Source: Bacteroidota bacterium (GTDB lineage: Bacteria; Bacteroidota; Bacteroidia; 2-12-FULL-35-15). From it: 12,670 nucleotides of DNA. The notes under the pieces were generated by a model. It worked only from the letters and a program-made list of their open reading frames with translations. It had not been told where the DNA came from and did not search any database. Positions 1 to 8,183 of the stretch are shown here, one piece after another. Both the position numbers and the translations under genes were made by a program. Numbering within the stretch: the stretch's first letter is position 1; each line of letters opens with the position of its first letter. Where the stretch lies: assembly GCA_021413595.1 (NCBI GenBank), contig JAIOQD010000348.1, positions 1 to 12,670 on the forward strand, given 5' to 3'.

Positions 1-592
1 TTTGCTTGTGCGCATGTCGGCAGATGTAAAGGCTACTGAATACAATTTAAAAAAAGTGGTACACTATTTTAGAAATGATACCACCATTATGGCATACGAT
101 CTATTCAATGAACCTTTATATTTTGATGTGCCCGAAAGGGACAAAAAAGTGGTAAATAAAGCGATGAATAGATGGGCCTCTGTTGCAAAAAAAAATGCGC
201 CCAATCAGTTAATTACTATTGGATTAACGGGTATTCGGGAGGTTTTTGAATGGGATCCTGCCATTCTCGATGTTGATTTTATTTCTATTCACCCTTATGA
301 ATATGAGCCCGAACAAGTCAGAAATGAAATGTATTGGTATGCTAATTATATTAAAAAGCCTTGGATAATAGGTGAAACAGCCATACCTGCCGACAATGAT
401 TCCATAAGCTATGAAACACAAGCGCAATTTGCCCATAAAACATTGAAGCAGGCATACGATTGTGGTGCAATCGGTTACTCATGGTGGCAATACAAGGATG
501 TGGAGTGGCACAGTTATCATGCAAATTTTAGGGGGGTGGTCAGCTGGACTGGTGAAACAAAAAATGCAAAAAAAAATATTGCAGTTAAGTGA
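1..592 (+). CDS. GH5-like (cellulase-family) glycoside hydrolase, 5' partial and ended by a premature TGA
   Basis: The reading frame is open at the left edge, so the true start lies outside the window; the TTG at position 2 is only the first complete codon. The visible 196 residues look like the C-terminal half of a TIM-barrel glycoside hydrolase of clan GH-A, family 5-like. The motif YDLFNEP carries the expected acid/base glutamate (residue 37 of the visible part), SIHPYE follows a barrel strand, and IIGETAIP supplies the expected nucleophile glutamate (residue 125). The aromatic stretch GYSWWQYKDV fits the end of the barrel. Such enzymes hydrolyse beta-linked polysaccharides, usually in the periplasm or outside the cell; the substrate cannot be read from sequence. 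The frame stops at TGA 590-592 but continues with protein-like sequence to 985 (see next entry). Both catalytic glutamates lie before the stop, so a truncated enzyme could retain the barrel. Confidence 0.8.
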   Translation, partial: LLVRMSADVKATEYNLKKVVHYFRNDTTIMAYDLFNEPLYFDVPERDKKVVNKAMNRWASVAKKNAPNQLITIGLTGIREVFEWDPAILDVDFISIHPYEYEPEQVRNEMYWYANYIKKPWIIGETAIPADNDSISYETQAQFAHKTLKQAYDCGAIGYSWWQYKDVEWHSYHANFRGVVSWTGETKNAKKNIAVK

Positions 593-985
593 ACTGTTAA
601 ACCTATTGTTGAAGAGTTTAAAAAATTTGATCCTAACGCAAAAAAAGATAGCTGCATGTGCTTTACGAACTATTATAATTATTCACAGCATAAAGATTGT
701 AGGATTATTGGAGTGCTTTCTGATGAGGATAACAAACCAATTCAAGGAGGTGTTATACTCGCTTGGAATGAATACTGGTCGCATTCATACCACACGGTAA
801 CAAAAGAAGATGGTAGTTTTGAGCTGCTTGGAAATTTTCCATTTTATCACTGGATGGCTTCTGCAAGTTCTTATACAATGATTCGTGCAGATGTTTTGCC
901 AGATACAGCAAAAAAGCTTGCAGATGGAATTCCAACAATGAACATTGGGAATTTGAAGATATCCAAACTGCCGTTTGCAAAATAA
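593..985 (+). pseudogene. C-terminal portion of the GH5-like protein downstream of an in-frame stop (carboxypeptidase-regulatory-like domain)
   Basis: This is the same frame as the glycoside hydrolase, 130 codons beyond the TGA at 590-592. Translation resumes at once with plausible protein (TVKPIVEEFKKFDPNAKKD), then a segment resembling a carboxypeptidase-regulatory-like beta-sandwich: RIIGVLSDEDNKPIQGGVIL, a tract ending TKEDGSFELLGNFPF, and further hydrophobic strands. That pattern (a G-x-V strand, D-x-x-x-x-P-I turn, then E/D-DGSFEL) is typical of this Ig-like fold in Bacteroidota surface and glycan-active proteins. The first in-frame ATG is at 656, inside the linker, so a gene caller may report 656-985 as a separate small hypothetical. 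I read it as the detached end of one gene and not as an independent gene. It ends 9 bases before the convergent glycosyltransferase gene. Confidence 0.65.
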
Positions 986-994
986 TTTTTTGGA

Positions 995-2875
995 TTACCT
1001 GGCGCCTGAACTGTTTATCACCCGAAATTTTTCCTGAACGCCTATTGTATCGCTGTTTGCCGAAAGCTGCAATGATTTTGTATCGATGCCCCAATATTTA
1101 CCATTAAAGGCTTTAAATGCTACGAAATTGTTGTCAAGTTCGATCATGGTAAATGTTTCCCAATCATTTGCAATCTTCCTTGATGCCGTTATTTCATTTT
1201 GCTGTCCCAGGTCGGCAGAAAAAAACAAACCTTCATCCGAAACAATTTTACATACTCTTTTTTCAAGTATCGTTAATCTGCTTGCCTTGTCTTTATCTGC
1301 TAATACCAAATGATTCATCGCTTCGGTAGCACCAAGATATTTCCCATTAAAAGCTTTCAGATAAATTGTTTTTTTATGTTCAGGGACTTCTTGATAACCA
1401 ATAATTCCGATACGCGCCCCTTTAATTTTATAGGTTTTTACATTGAAATACTTATTTGTTTCTTCAAATAAATAATTTTTTTCAATATAATCCTTAACCT
1501 TATCCTGACTGGCAATTACTATATCGTCCGGCATTAAAAAACGCCAATCCTTAAAACCAACATGTTGATCTTTTTTATTTAATAAAATCAGATAAAATGA
1601 AAGGTGGGCATTGTGTCCAGCGTAACAAACAAAATGATTTTTAATTGAGCGTTTTGATTGCACCGCTTCTTTTAAAAGATAGGAAATTCGCATTTCGTTT
1701 ATTTCGTTATTGTTCTCTTTCGGAAAATACACCTTATCTATTATTTTTTGATAGGGCTTAAAAAAAACGATCACCAGAAAGAGAAAGGGAATTAAATAAA
1801 ATCCTGCTATTCGTTTACTATCAGCAGCTTCAGTTAACAAGGAAAAAACGTAATGAATTGTAATTGCGCCCGTCATGCTCAGAAACGGGTATAGCGGCAC
1901 ATCGTACCATTCACATTTGGTTTCCGAAATGGAGATGATCAGCCAATACGATACGATCATTAATGAGCTAAAAATGGTTATGCGTTTTAGTTTCTCATCT
2001 TTAATAACAAACCCGGCAATTATGCCACAAGGAACAAGTAAAAACCATTCAGCGTATTTAGAAGTTGTAAGTTGATCATAATAAAACATAAAAGGATATC
2101 CATGTCCCTCTAAAGCCGATAAGTACCTTCCACCTAATTCGTTTTTCCATACCGCTTCAAGGAAGCCTGGGTTGTAATGCTCTCTGCTGAGATAATATCC
2201 TAAAACAACGGTAATGCAGAGCAATAGGTCAATATAGAACCATTTGTTTTTTACAACATTTAAAAACCGCTTCCCTATTAAGAGATAGATGGCTAATGCC
2301 GGAACGAAAAGAATCCCCTGAACACTTTTTGTGAGTATTGCTAAGGTAAGTCCTAAAAAAAACAGATGCAGGTATTTTCTTTCCTTGAGTTCTATGAATA
2401 GAAAAAAAGATAAACAATACAGTGTTGTAAAAAATGCAAGTGGAGCATCGAGGTCCCCTGTACGTACCGCATGATTATTAATATAGCCATAGGAGGTGAT
2501 CAATATTAAAACTGAAATGAGACCTAACCAATAGCTTTTAAAATATTTGACCGAAAAAAGCATAATGATCAGGGCTGTGAAAAAAGCCGCCAAAGCCGAT
2601 GGTAACCTAACCGCTAATTCTCCCAACCCAAAAAGTTTATAAAATAATGCCTGCGTCCATATCACAAGAGGAGGTTTTGTTCCCCACATGTCTGGGTTGC
2701 CTTCATAATGAGGAATCAGGTAGTTATTATTCTGAAGCATTTCGTGAGCGCTAATCGCTAACCTCGCTTCATCCCAAACACGAAGTGGAAGGGTTTCCAA
2801 ATGCATAAAAATGGGAGGATATACCAGGGCAAGAAAAAGAACAACTTTAAAACTTGCGAGTAATTTCGGATTCAT
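995..2875 (-). CDS. ArnT/PMT-type (GT-C) glycosyltransferase with C-terminal fascin-like beta-trefoil domain
   Basis: The 626-residue protein should transfer a sugar from a polyprenyl-phosphate donor to an acceptor on the outer face of the inner membrane. The N-terminal part shows the family hallmarks: a first membrane segment (about 5-24), the acidic pair WDEAR (D35, E36) in the first periplasmic loop, TKPPLVIW (around 65-72), and GDLDAPLAFF after the third helix; roughly ten membrane segments follow up to about residue 375. A soluble region (about 385-500) precedes an unusual end: residues about 503-621 hold three related beta repeats, with AFNGKYLGA and AFNGKYWGI in the first and third and DWETFTMIE closing the second. 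This matches the fascin-like/actin-crosslinking beta-trefoil pattern. It is the last gene of a three-gene leftward operon, 51 bases after its neighbour. The glycosyltransferase assignment is strong; donor, acceptor and trefoil ligand are unknown. Confidence 0.85.
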   Translation of the reverse strand: MNPKLLASFKVVLFLALVYPPIFMHLETLPLRVWDEARLAISAHEMLQNNNYLIPHYEGNPDMWGTKPPLVIWTQALFYKLFGLGELAVRLPSALAAFFTALIIMLFSVKYFKSYWLGLISVLILITSYGYINNHAVRTGDLDAPLAFFTTLYCLSFFLFIELKERKYLHLFFLGLTLAILTKSVQGILFVPALAIYLLIGKRFLNVVKNKWFYIDLLLCITVVLGYYLSREHYNPGFLEAVWKNELGGRYLSALEGHGYPFMFYYDQLTTSKYAEWFLLVPCGIIAGFVIKDEKLKRITIFSSLMIVSYWLIISISETKCEWYDVPLYPFLSMTGAITIHYVFSLLTEAADSKRIAGFYLIPFLFLVIVFFKPYQKIIDKVYFPKENNNEINEMRISYLLKEAVQSKRSIKNHFVCYAGHNAHLSFYLILLNKKDQHVGFKDWRFLMPDDIVIASQDKVKDYIEKNYLFEETNKYFNVKTYKIKGARIGIIGYQEVPEHKKTIYLKAFNGKYLGATEAMNHLVLADKDKASRLTILEKRVCKIVSDEGLFFSADLGQQNEITASRKIANDWETFTMIELDNNFVAFKAFNGKYWGIDTKSLQLSANSDTIGVQEKFRVINSSGAR

Positions 2876-2926
2876 TTGAATGACTTATAATTTAATTTTT
2901 ATTGGATGGAGCGTTTATGATCAAAA

Positions 2927-4126
2927 TTACCTTTTACCCTTTTTTGCCTCCTCGTAATCAAGAGAAGATACATAGCTGGCAAAATCTTCTATCTTGTTGA
3001 GCTTTCCAAATTGCTTAAAATATAATACTCTTGTCATCCCATCATAATGTAATGACATGTTCTCAAATTGCAGCGTTTGAAATAGGTTTAGCCAGATAAA
3101 AAAGGCTGCCATGCAATAAAAGGAAGCGTTATAATACCATCTTTTTTCAGAAACATACTTTACAAAAGAAGCGAATGGTATGGCAAGTAATGCATAACTT
3201 TCTATTAATCCGCGTTGCCCGAAGGAGCCTCCATACCACCAGCACCACCACGAAAACGTTATATATATATTAACAATAAAAAACAAAACGATTGGGAATC
3301 GTATTTTTTTTAATCTTCCCTTTAATGCAAATATACCAGCCAAAGCGAAGGCCATCATGGGAGTGTATATCAGCCAGCCCTTCCTAAACCCAAACAAGCC
3401 TTTCATGATTTTTGGGTCATTAAAATATAAACTGGTTATATTATAAAGAGTAAAAAAAAGCATTATTATAACATTGGAAGGACGTATCAATGAAATTAAT
3501 CCAATTGAAAAACCAATAATCAATGTGTTTTTTATTGTTTGGGATTTATACCATTCGATTGTATAATAAATAAAAACAGCAAATAAACAAAATGAATAAA
3601 CATGCGACATGGGTGCTGACTGAGAGGCATACGCTGTTAAATTTGTTCCAAGTCCAATCAGTAAAATAGTTATTGAGGTATGGAGATCAGAAAATTTGTA
3701 ATGTTTAAGTATCTTTTTCAAAAAATCAAGACCCACAAATAAATAAAAAAGAGTGCTCATTAAAAGCAAAAATTTATAAGGCTCCGAAATACCATTTTCG
3801 GGATAATCCGATAAATTGGTTATTGTGTGTGCAACTACAAAAAAGGGTGCATATAATATTGCCATACCCATTGTTGTTTTAATTACATTTTTTCCCTCTG
3901 CTGTTTGATTGGGCCAAAAGAGCCAATAATGGTCGTCAAAACGGTAATCACTTTTTGTAAGGTGAATATCTTTATAGATCCAGCCGGCCGGCAAGTAAGC
4001 ATAATAGGAGTGGATATCCCACTCAATCACTCTTTGCTGCTTTTCCCAGTTCTTAAAACCCATGTCTATGGTCAAACAAGCCAACACAACTATTAAAATA
4101 GCAACAGATGATAATTTAAGTTTCAT
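2927..4126 (-). CDS. Multispanning GT-C-like membrane protein, short paralogue
   Basis: The 399-residue protein is integral to the membrane, with a signal-anchor-like first helix (about 7-24) and about eight to nine hydrophobic segments. It is clearly paralogous to the upstream gene. Shared elements are EWDIHSYYAYLPA (W36, D37) in the first loop, GFRKGWLIYTP (246-256), SWWCWWYGGSFGQRG (292-306) and LNLFQTLQF near the last helix. The first-loop acidic residue and topology resemble GT-C glycosyltransferases, so a lipid-linked sugar transferase role is inferred, not shown. Between the RPSN motif (215-218) and RKGW it has about 35 residues where the paralogue has about 89, so one membrane helix and its following loop seem absent. 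It also lacks the C-terminal beta domain. Its start lies 9 bases after the upstream stop, which supports co-transcription. Confidence 0.7.
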   Translation of the reverse strand: MKLKLSSVAILIVVLACLTIDMGFKNWEKQQRVIEWDIHSYYAYLPAGWIYKDIHLTKSDYRFDDHYWLFWPNQTAEGKNVIKTTMGMAILYAPFFVVAHTITNLSDYPENGISEPYKFLLLMSTLFYLFVGLDFLKKILKHYKFSDLHTSITILLIGLGTNLTAYASQSAPMSHVYSFCLFAVFIYYTIEWYKSQTIKNTLIIGFSIGLISLIRPSNVIIMLFFTLYNITSLYFNDPKIMKGLFGFRKGWLIYTPMMAFALAGIFALKGRLKKIRFPIVLFFIVNIYITFSWWCWWYGGSFGQRGLIESYALLAIPFASFVKYVSEKRWYYNASFYCMAAFFIWLNLFQTLQFENMSLHYDGMTRVLYFKQFGKLNKIEDFASYVSSLDYEEAKKGKR

Positions 4127-4135
4127 TTAACAAAG

Positions 4136-5962
4136 TTAATAGTTGGGTTCATATATTTCAATCTTAAAATTGTCAATATCAAAAGAGCCTTTTCCTCTTT
4201 TCCAGATATAACATTTCCAAACATCTTTTGTATTCCTTATCTCAGGCGTAAGGTATTCTAATTCGTATCTATGCCACTCTTTTTTTGTAGAATCAATTGC
4301 AATATCAGGTGCAAAATAACCATAGGTACCTCCTTTGTGCTCCATTGTCATTACCATACAAGGCAGCGGCTCCTGAAAGTTGGGCTGAAAACGAATATCC
4401 ATACTCACCTTTATCCAAACGTGATCTTTTTCAGTCAGCTCTTTAAATGGATACTGATTTGTGATACAAAATTCTTCCTCAGGTAATGCTTTATAATAGG
4501 AGTTACCTGCTGAATCCTTTTGAATATTTTGGCTTGTTATGCTGTCAAACGTATCCTGTTTTAATAAAAACAACTTGTATTTAGTTTTATTTTCAAATTT
4601 TTGCTGACCGGTAAAATCCCGGTTTACTGAAAGCAAGTTACGATCGTTTTCATCAACTGATGTTTTCAGGAAAGATGCCCAATAATAATCTTTAGTGGTG
4701 CGATAAGGATCCAGAATATAATTTTTTAATTGCCACCACTGAAACTGGTTTAAGAAAATAAAAAATATCACGACCAAAGTAAATATGCTTTTAATTACGG
4801 TGCTTTGTTTTTGGATGAACAATAAAAAATAACCCAGACAAATAGCAAGCAGCGGATAGCTTGTAATAACAGGGCGACAGGAAAAAGCGGCTCCATAATA
4901 CCAATAGGTCCAACTGCAAATAATGTAAAACGAGATTAAAAAATAAAACAAAATAGCATAGTGAATAGATTTGTTGTTTTTATAAAGAAAGTAAAAACCA
5001 ACAATAGAAAATATCATTACCGGGGTATAAACAAACCAGCCTTTGCGGTAACTGAATAGAACCTCAAGTATATGTGGTGAAAAAAGATCGAGCCCAACGC
5101 CAGGGTTTATATAGCTATCGTAAATGTAATGACCTGTTTTTGTGTGCCAGTACCACAGTTGCGGAAACACGAGAACAAGGCATATTGCGGCTGTGAGGAG
5201 CAAAATCTTTTTATTTGAAAAGAGCAGCACTATTTTCTGTTTAAAGCTATCGAAAGAAAAAATATTCCAGAACAATGGTAAAATGATAATAAAGGCTTCG
5301 CTTGGTTTTATGAGTACCATCAGCGTAATGCTAATGCCAATTGTAAAGAGGTGTTTTGCTTTAAAATCTTTATGCCACTGGATAGTGTTCCAAACAATGA
5401 TACATACCAGCATAAATAAAACATTAACCGTTTCGAGGTTTTTAAGCGTAAGGTGATGAATGTAATTGGTGCCGAAAACAACAATGATTATAACCAAAGA
5501 AGAAATGCCTTCAGAGAAAAAATGGCGCAACACTTTTCTTAAATAGATGAGTCCAATAATTGTGTAAATGATACCACCAATAACCATGGCATATTGATAG
5601 GGGAGACTGAATCCGTCCATTGCATAACCCGATGCTCCTGCAATACCATGGCCAAGAAAAAAAAAGGGAAGAAAAAACAATGCCATTCCAAACAGGAAAA
5701 CATACATAGGTTCGCCTTTATCATTGCTTGAAATTTGGTAAAGAGTGCCACTAAGATCATCCTTTTCGTTGGCTTCCTTAAGCCAAGTAATGTCCTTTAG
5801 CATAGGATCGTGGTGAATAAAAGTAGCGGGAAGACACATGTAATATCCTAAAATGTCCCAGGAAATTTCTTTTTTATCTACCGTATTGATGCGGTACACA
5901 CTAATAAACAAACAGCAACATATAAGTGTAACTAAAGAAAGTTTTTGGAATAATTTTGTCAT
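4136..5962 (-). CDS. Multispanning GT-C-like membrane protein with C-terminal beta-sandwich domain
   Basis: The 608-residue protein is the first gene of the leftward three-gene operon. Residues 8-24 form the first hydrophobic helix, followed by the periplasmic motif SWDILGYYMCLPA (W35, D36), then about ten further membrane segments to about residue 408. Conserved blocks shared with the next gene include YRKGWFVYTP (305-314) and SWTYWYYGAAFSCR (350-363). The stretch from 236 to 290, with PQLWYWHTKTGHYIYDSY, is missing from the paralogue. After the last helix a soluble tail begins; residues about 490-605 are rich in alternating strands and end DIDNFKIEIYEP, a pattern typical of galactose-binding-like or carbohydrate-binding jelly rolls. 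The family is widespread but poorly characterised. The acidic first-loop residue and topology suggest a GT-C transferase of lipid-linked sugars; this is inference. The ATG at 5962 is followed directly by a normal signal-anchor. Confidence 0.7.
   Translation of the reverse strand: MTKLFQKLSLVTLICCCLFISVYRINTVDKKEISWDILGYYMCLPATFIHHDPMLKDITWLKEANEKDDLSGTLYQISSNDKGEPMYVFLFGMALFFLPFFFLGHGIAGASGYAMDGFSLPYQYAMVIGGIIYTIIGLIYLRKVLRHFFSEGISSLVIIIVVFGTNYIHHLTLKNLETVNVLFMLVCIIVWNTIQWHKDFKAKHLFTIGISITLMVLIKPSEAFIIILPLFWNIFSFDSFKQKIVLLFSNKKILLLTAAICLVLVFPQLWYWHTKTGHYIYDSYINPGVGLDLFSPHILEVLFSYRKGWFVYTPVMIFSIVGFYFLYKNNKSIHYAILFYFLISFYIICSWTYWYYGAAFSCRPVITSYPLLAICLGYFLLFIQKQSTVIKSIFTLVVIFFIFLNQFQWWQLKNYILDPYRTTKDYYWASFLKTSVDENDRNLLSVNRDFTGQQKFENKTKYKLFLLKQDTFDSITSQNIQKDSAGNSYYKALPEEEFCITNQYPFKELTEKDHVWIKVSMDIRFQPNFQEPLPCMVMTMEHKGGTYGYFAPDIAIDSTKKEWHRYELEYLTPEIRNTKDVWKCYIWKRGKGSFDIDNFKIEIYEPNY
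4139..4555 (-). other. Region encoding a predicted extracytoplasmic jelly-roll-like domain
   Basis: Within the 608-residue membrane protein, residues about 470-608 follow the last membrane helix. They show alternating beta strands (HVWIKVSMDIRF, PLPCMVMTMEH, WHRYELEYLTPE, VWKCYIWKRG) and the closing DIDNFKIEIYEP found at the end of many carbohydrate-binding-module-like sandwiches. The domain call rests on pattern only. Confidence 0.45.
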
Positions 5963-6037
5963 TTACCGTGGTAATTTTTTTATTAGTGATGATGCAGTAT
6001 TTTATACCATTACTTAATTTAAAGCCGACCAATCTTG

Positions 6038-6158
6038 AACCACATAGAAACATAGATTTTGTAGGTACTTATAGAAAATAAATTTTAGCATAGGGGCTAT
6101 GGTTGAAGCGAAGTTTATGTAAAATTCGTACCTTATTTTACTATGAATCTATGTGGTT
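6038..6158. repeat. Imperfect inverted repeat with 31-base arms (palindromic intergenic repeat)
   Basis: The left arm 6038-6068 begins AACCACATAGAAACATAG and the right arm 6128-6158 is its imperfect reverse complement, reading AACCACATAGATTCATAG on the minus strand. The inner ends match again as AGGTAC. The outer 11 bases are identical, then two mismatches, then CATAG. A spacer of 59 bases separates the arms. Similar AACCACATAG strings occur as dispersed palindromes between genes in Bacteroidota, as far as I recall. No open frame is inside and no target-site duplication was recognised. Confidence 0.6.
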
Positions 6159-6294
6159 TAAATATTTATTATTCAATAAAACTATTGGACTAAATATTAC
6201 TAAGTATTGGTATTAATTAACATTTTTAGTGTCTTTTTATTTTGGCGTTACCTTTCTTCCTCACCTTTTTCGTTTCCATATTTTCTACAAGAAC

Positions 6295-6310
6295 CCCGAA
6301 ATACTCCGGG
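6295..6310 (-). terminator. Possible terminator hairpin downstream of the fused ABC ATPase gene
   Basis: On the minus strand the sequence reads CCCGGA, tetraloop GTAT, then TTCGGG: a six-pair stem with one G-U pair, about 60 bases after the ATPase stop codon. Only a weak T-containing stretch (GTTCTTGT) follows, so the call is tentative. Confidence 0.3.
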
Positions 6311-6371
6311 ATACAACACTCCTAATGCAAACCAACGATAATAAAGATAGTTCGTTAGAATAAATTTTTTT

Positions 6372-8183
6372 TTAAAAGGTTTTATGCGTTTGATTCTTCT
6401 TCCTTTCAATGGCAGCCTTGATGTCTTCCAGTTGTCCTTTTGGAATAGCGCTGATCAATTTTTGCGTGTATATTGTTTGTGGGTTATTGTAAATATCGTC
6501 CGCATCTCCCATTTCCTCTATTTTCCCTTTATTCATAACCACCATACGATCGCTCATAAATTTCACAACGGACAGGTCATGAGAAATAAAAATGTAAGTA
6601 AAATCAAATTCACGTTTTAATTCATTTAAAAGGTTTAAAACCTGTGCCTGAACGGAAACGTCAAGAGCAGAAACGGGTTCGTCACAGATAATGAATTTGG
6701 GCTTTAACGCCAAAGCCCTTGCAATACATATACGTTGGCGCTGACCTCCTGAAAATTCATGAGGGTAACGGTAAAAATGTGACTCATTCATATTTACCCG
6801 CTCTAAAATTTCTATAACTTTATTTTTGCGGGCTTTATCATCCTCTAAAATACCGTGAACCTGCATGGGCTCCATAATGGCTTGTCCAACAGTAATCCTG
6901 GGGTTAAGCGAAGAATATGGATCCTGAAAAACAAGCTGAATGTCTCTGCGTAAAGCTCTCATTTCTTTATCAGAAAGTTGTGTTATACTTTTTCCGTTGA
7001 AAATTATTTCACCTTCGGTAGGTGCGATCAATCGTAAAATTGTTCGCCCCAAAGTTGTTTTACCGCAGCCCGATTCACCTACCAAACCAAGTGTTTCGCC
7101 AGGGTAAACATCAAAACTCACATCATCAACAGCCCGTACAAATTCGGTTACTTTACCGAGTATTCCCTTTTTAATAGGAAAGTATGTTTTTAAATTTTTA
7201 ACACGAAGAATTGGTTCTTTGTTATATAAGAGCTTATGGGCATTTGCACGTTCTTCTTTACTAACAATGAGTTTGTCGGTTACTTCACTTACCGATTGAT
7301 AACTTTCCCGCTGTTCTCCCTGAGCTTCTGATTTCATAAAATGAGCAACAGTAGGCAGCCAGCTCAGCCGCTTATCTAAAGGTGGACGACAAGCCAAAAG
7401 GCTTTTTGTATAGGGGTGCTGAGGGTTTGAAAAAATATTCAGTACCGGTCCTTGCTCAACTATTTTCCCTTTATACATTACCACCACTTTGTCGGCAAGT
7501 TCAGCGATAACGCCCAGATCGTGGGTGATAAAGAGGATACCCATATCACGTTCGCGCTGAAGTTTAAGCATCAGATCCAGAATAGTTGCCTGAACGGTAA
7601 CATCTAAAGCGGTTGTAGGTTCATCGGCAATTAATATGCTTGGTTGGCCGCTCATGGCCATAGCAATCATTACACGCTGCTTTTGACCGCCCGAAAGCTG
7701 ATGAGGATAACTGTCAAAAATAATGGAAGGTCGCGGAAGCTGAACTTCATTAAATAAATTGATTGTAATTTCTTTTGCTTCTTTTTTTGAAACTTTTTGA
7801 TGTAGCAAAACGGCTTCCATTACTTGGTTGCCACAAGTATAAACAGGATTTAGCGATGTCATGGGCTCCTGAAAGATCATTGCTATTTCTTTGCCACGCA
7901 ATGCGCGCATTTCTTTTTCAGAAATTTTTACAATGTTTTTGCTTCCGCTTGTTTTGGAGTGATATAGGATCTCTCCGCCCGTAATTTTTCCGGGAGGGTT
8001 GGGTATTAAACGCATTATGGATAATGCGGTAACCGACTTTCCGGAGCCTGATTCGCCAACAATTCCAATGGTTTCACCGCATGAGAGTGTGAATGAGATG
8101 TCGTCAATAGCCTTAACTGTTTCTTCTTCGGTACGAAACTCGGTCACCAAATTTTTTATTTCCAGTAAAATTTCTTTTGCCAT
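6372..8183 (-). CDS. Fused double ATP-binding protein of an oligopeptide/dipeptide-type ABC importer
   Basis: The 603-residue protein joins two complete ABC ATPase domains, like DppD plus DppF in one chain (the layout of GsiA or YejF). Domain 1 (about 5-260) has Walker A GESGSGKS (43-50), Q-loop [10 protein letters not shown], signature LSGGQKQR (163-170), Walker B ILIADEP (183-189) and H-loop H221. The segment [17 protein letters not shown] (253-269) is the oligopeptide-transporter C-terminal motif. Domain 2 (about 324-580) has Walker A GESGCGKT (369-376), signature FSGGQRQR (477-484), Walker B FIICDEP (497-503) and H-loop H535. All catalytic elements look intact, so both sites should bind and hydrolyse ATP to drive uptake of peptides or similar solutes at the inner membrane. 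No permease or binding-protein gene lies within view, so it is an orphan ATPase here; the partners must be elsewhere. The substrate is unknown. Confidence 0.93.
   Translation of the reverse strand: MAKEILLEIKNLVTEFRTEEETVKAIDDISFTLSCGETIGIVGESGSGKSVTALSIMRLIPNPPGKITGGEILYHSKTSGSKNIVKISEKEMRALRGKEIAMIFQEPMTSLNPVYTCGNQVMEAVLLHQKVSKKEAKEITINLFNEVQLPRPSIIFDSYPHQLSGGQKQRVMIAMAMSGQPSILIADEPTTALDVTVQATILDLMLKLQRERDMGILFITHDLGVIAELADKVVVMYKGKIVEQGPVLNIFSNPQHPYTKSLLACRPPLDKRLSWLPTVAHFMKSEAQGEQRESYQSVSEVTDKLIVSKEERANAHKLLYNKEPILRVKNLKTYFPIKKGILGKVTEFVRAVDDVSFDVYPGETLGLVGESGCGKTTLGRTILRLIAPTEGEIIFNGKSITQLSDKEMRALRRDIQLVFQDPYSSLNPRITVGQAIMEPMQVHGILEDDKARKNKVIEILERVNMNESHFYRYPHEFSGGQRQRICIARALALKPKFIICDEPVSALDVSVQAQVLNLLNELKREFDFTYIFISHDLSVVKFMSDRMVVMNKGKIEEMGDADDIYNNPQTIYTQKLISAIPKGQLEDIKAAIERKKNQTHKTF

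Larger units (their letters stand above)
5963..6371. other. 409-base intergenic region between two leftward genes
   Basis: I see no convincing gene here. The part next to 5962 should hold the promoter of the leftward membrane-protein operon. An A/T-rich TATA-like string (TATAAAAT on the minus strand, 5999-6006) is present, but no clear -33 partner, so I do not call a promoter. Positions 6038-6158 hold an inverted repeat and 6295-6310 a small hairpin (separate entries). The rest is AT-rich without visible structure. Confidence 0.6.

Noticed and set aside
590..592. UGA recoding (tryptophan or selenocysteine) in the GH5-like gene
   Set aside because: Only one in-frame TGA is seen in the window, TGG is used freely for tryptophan, and no selenocysteine-insertion-like hairpin or redox context is apparent right after it.
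753..1094. 113-codon frame on the minus strand overlapping the ends of the GH5-like and glycosyltransferase genes
   Set aside because: Opposite-strand shadow of the beta-sandwich coding sequence and of the other gene's end; composition and content are not protein-like.
6226..6279. A 17-codon leftward frame with a very basic peptide (METKKVRKKGNAKIKRH) after an A-rich leader
   Set aside because: Too short to separate from chance in AT-rich DNA, lies behind a possible terminator hairpin, and matches no small basic protein I recognise.
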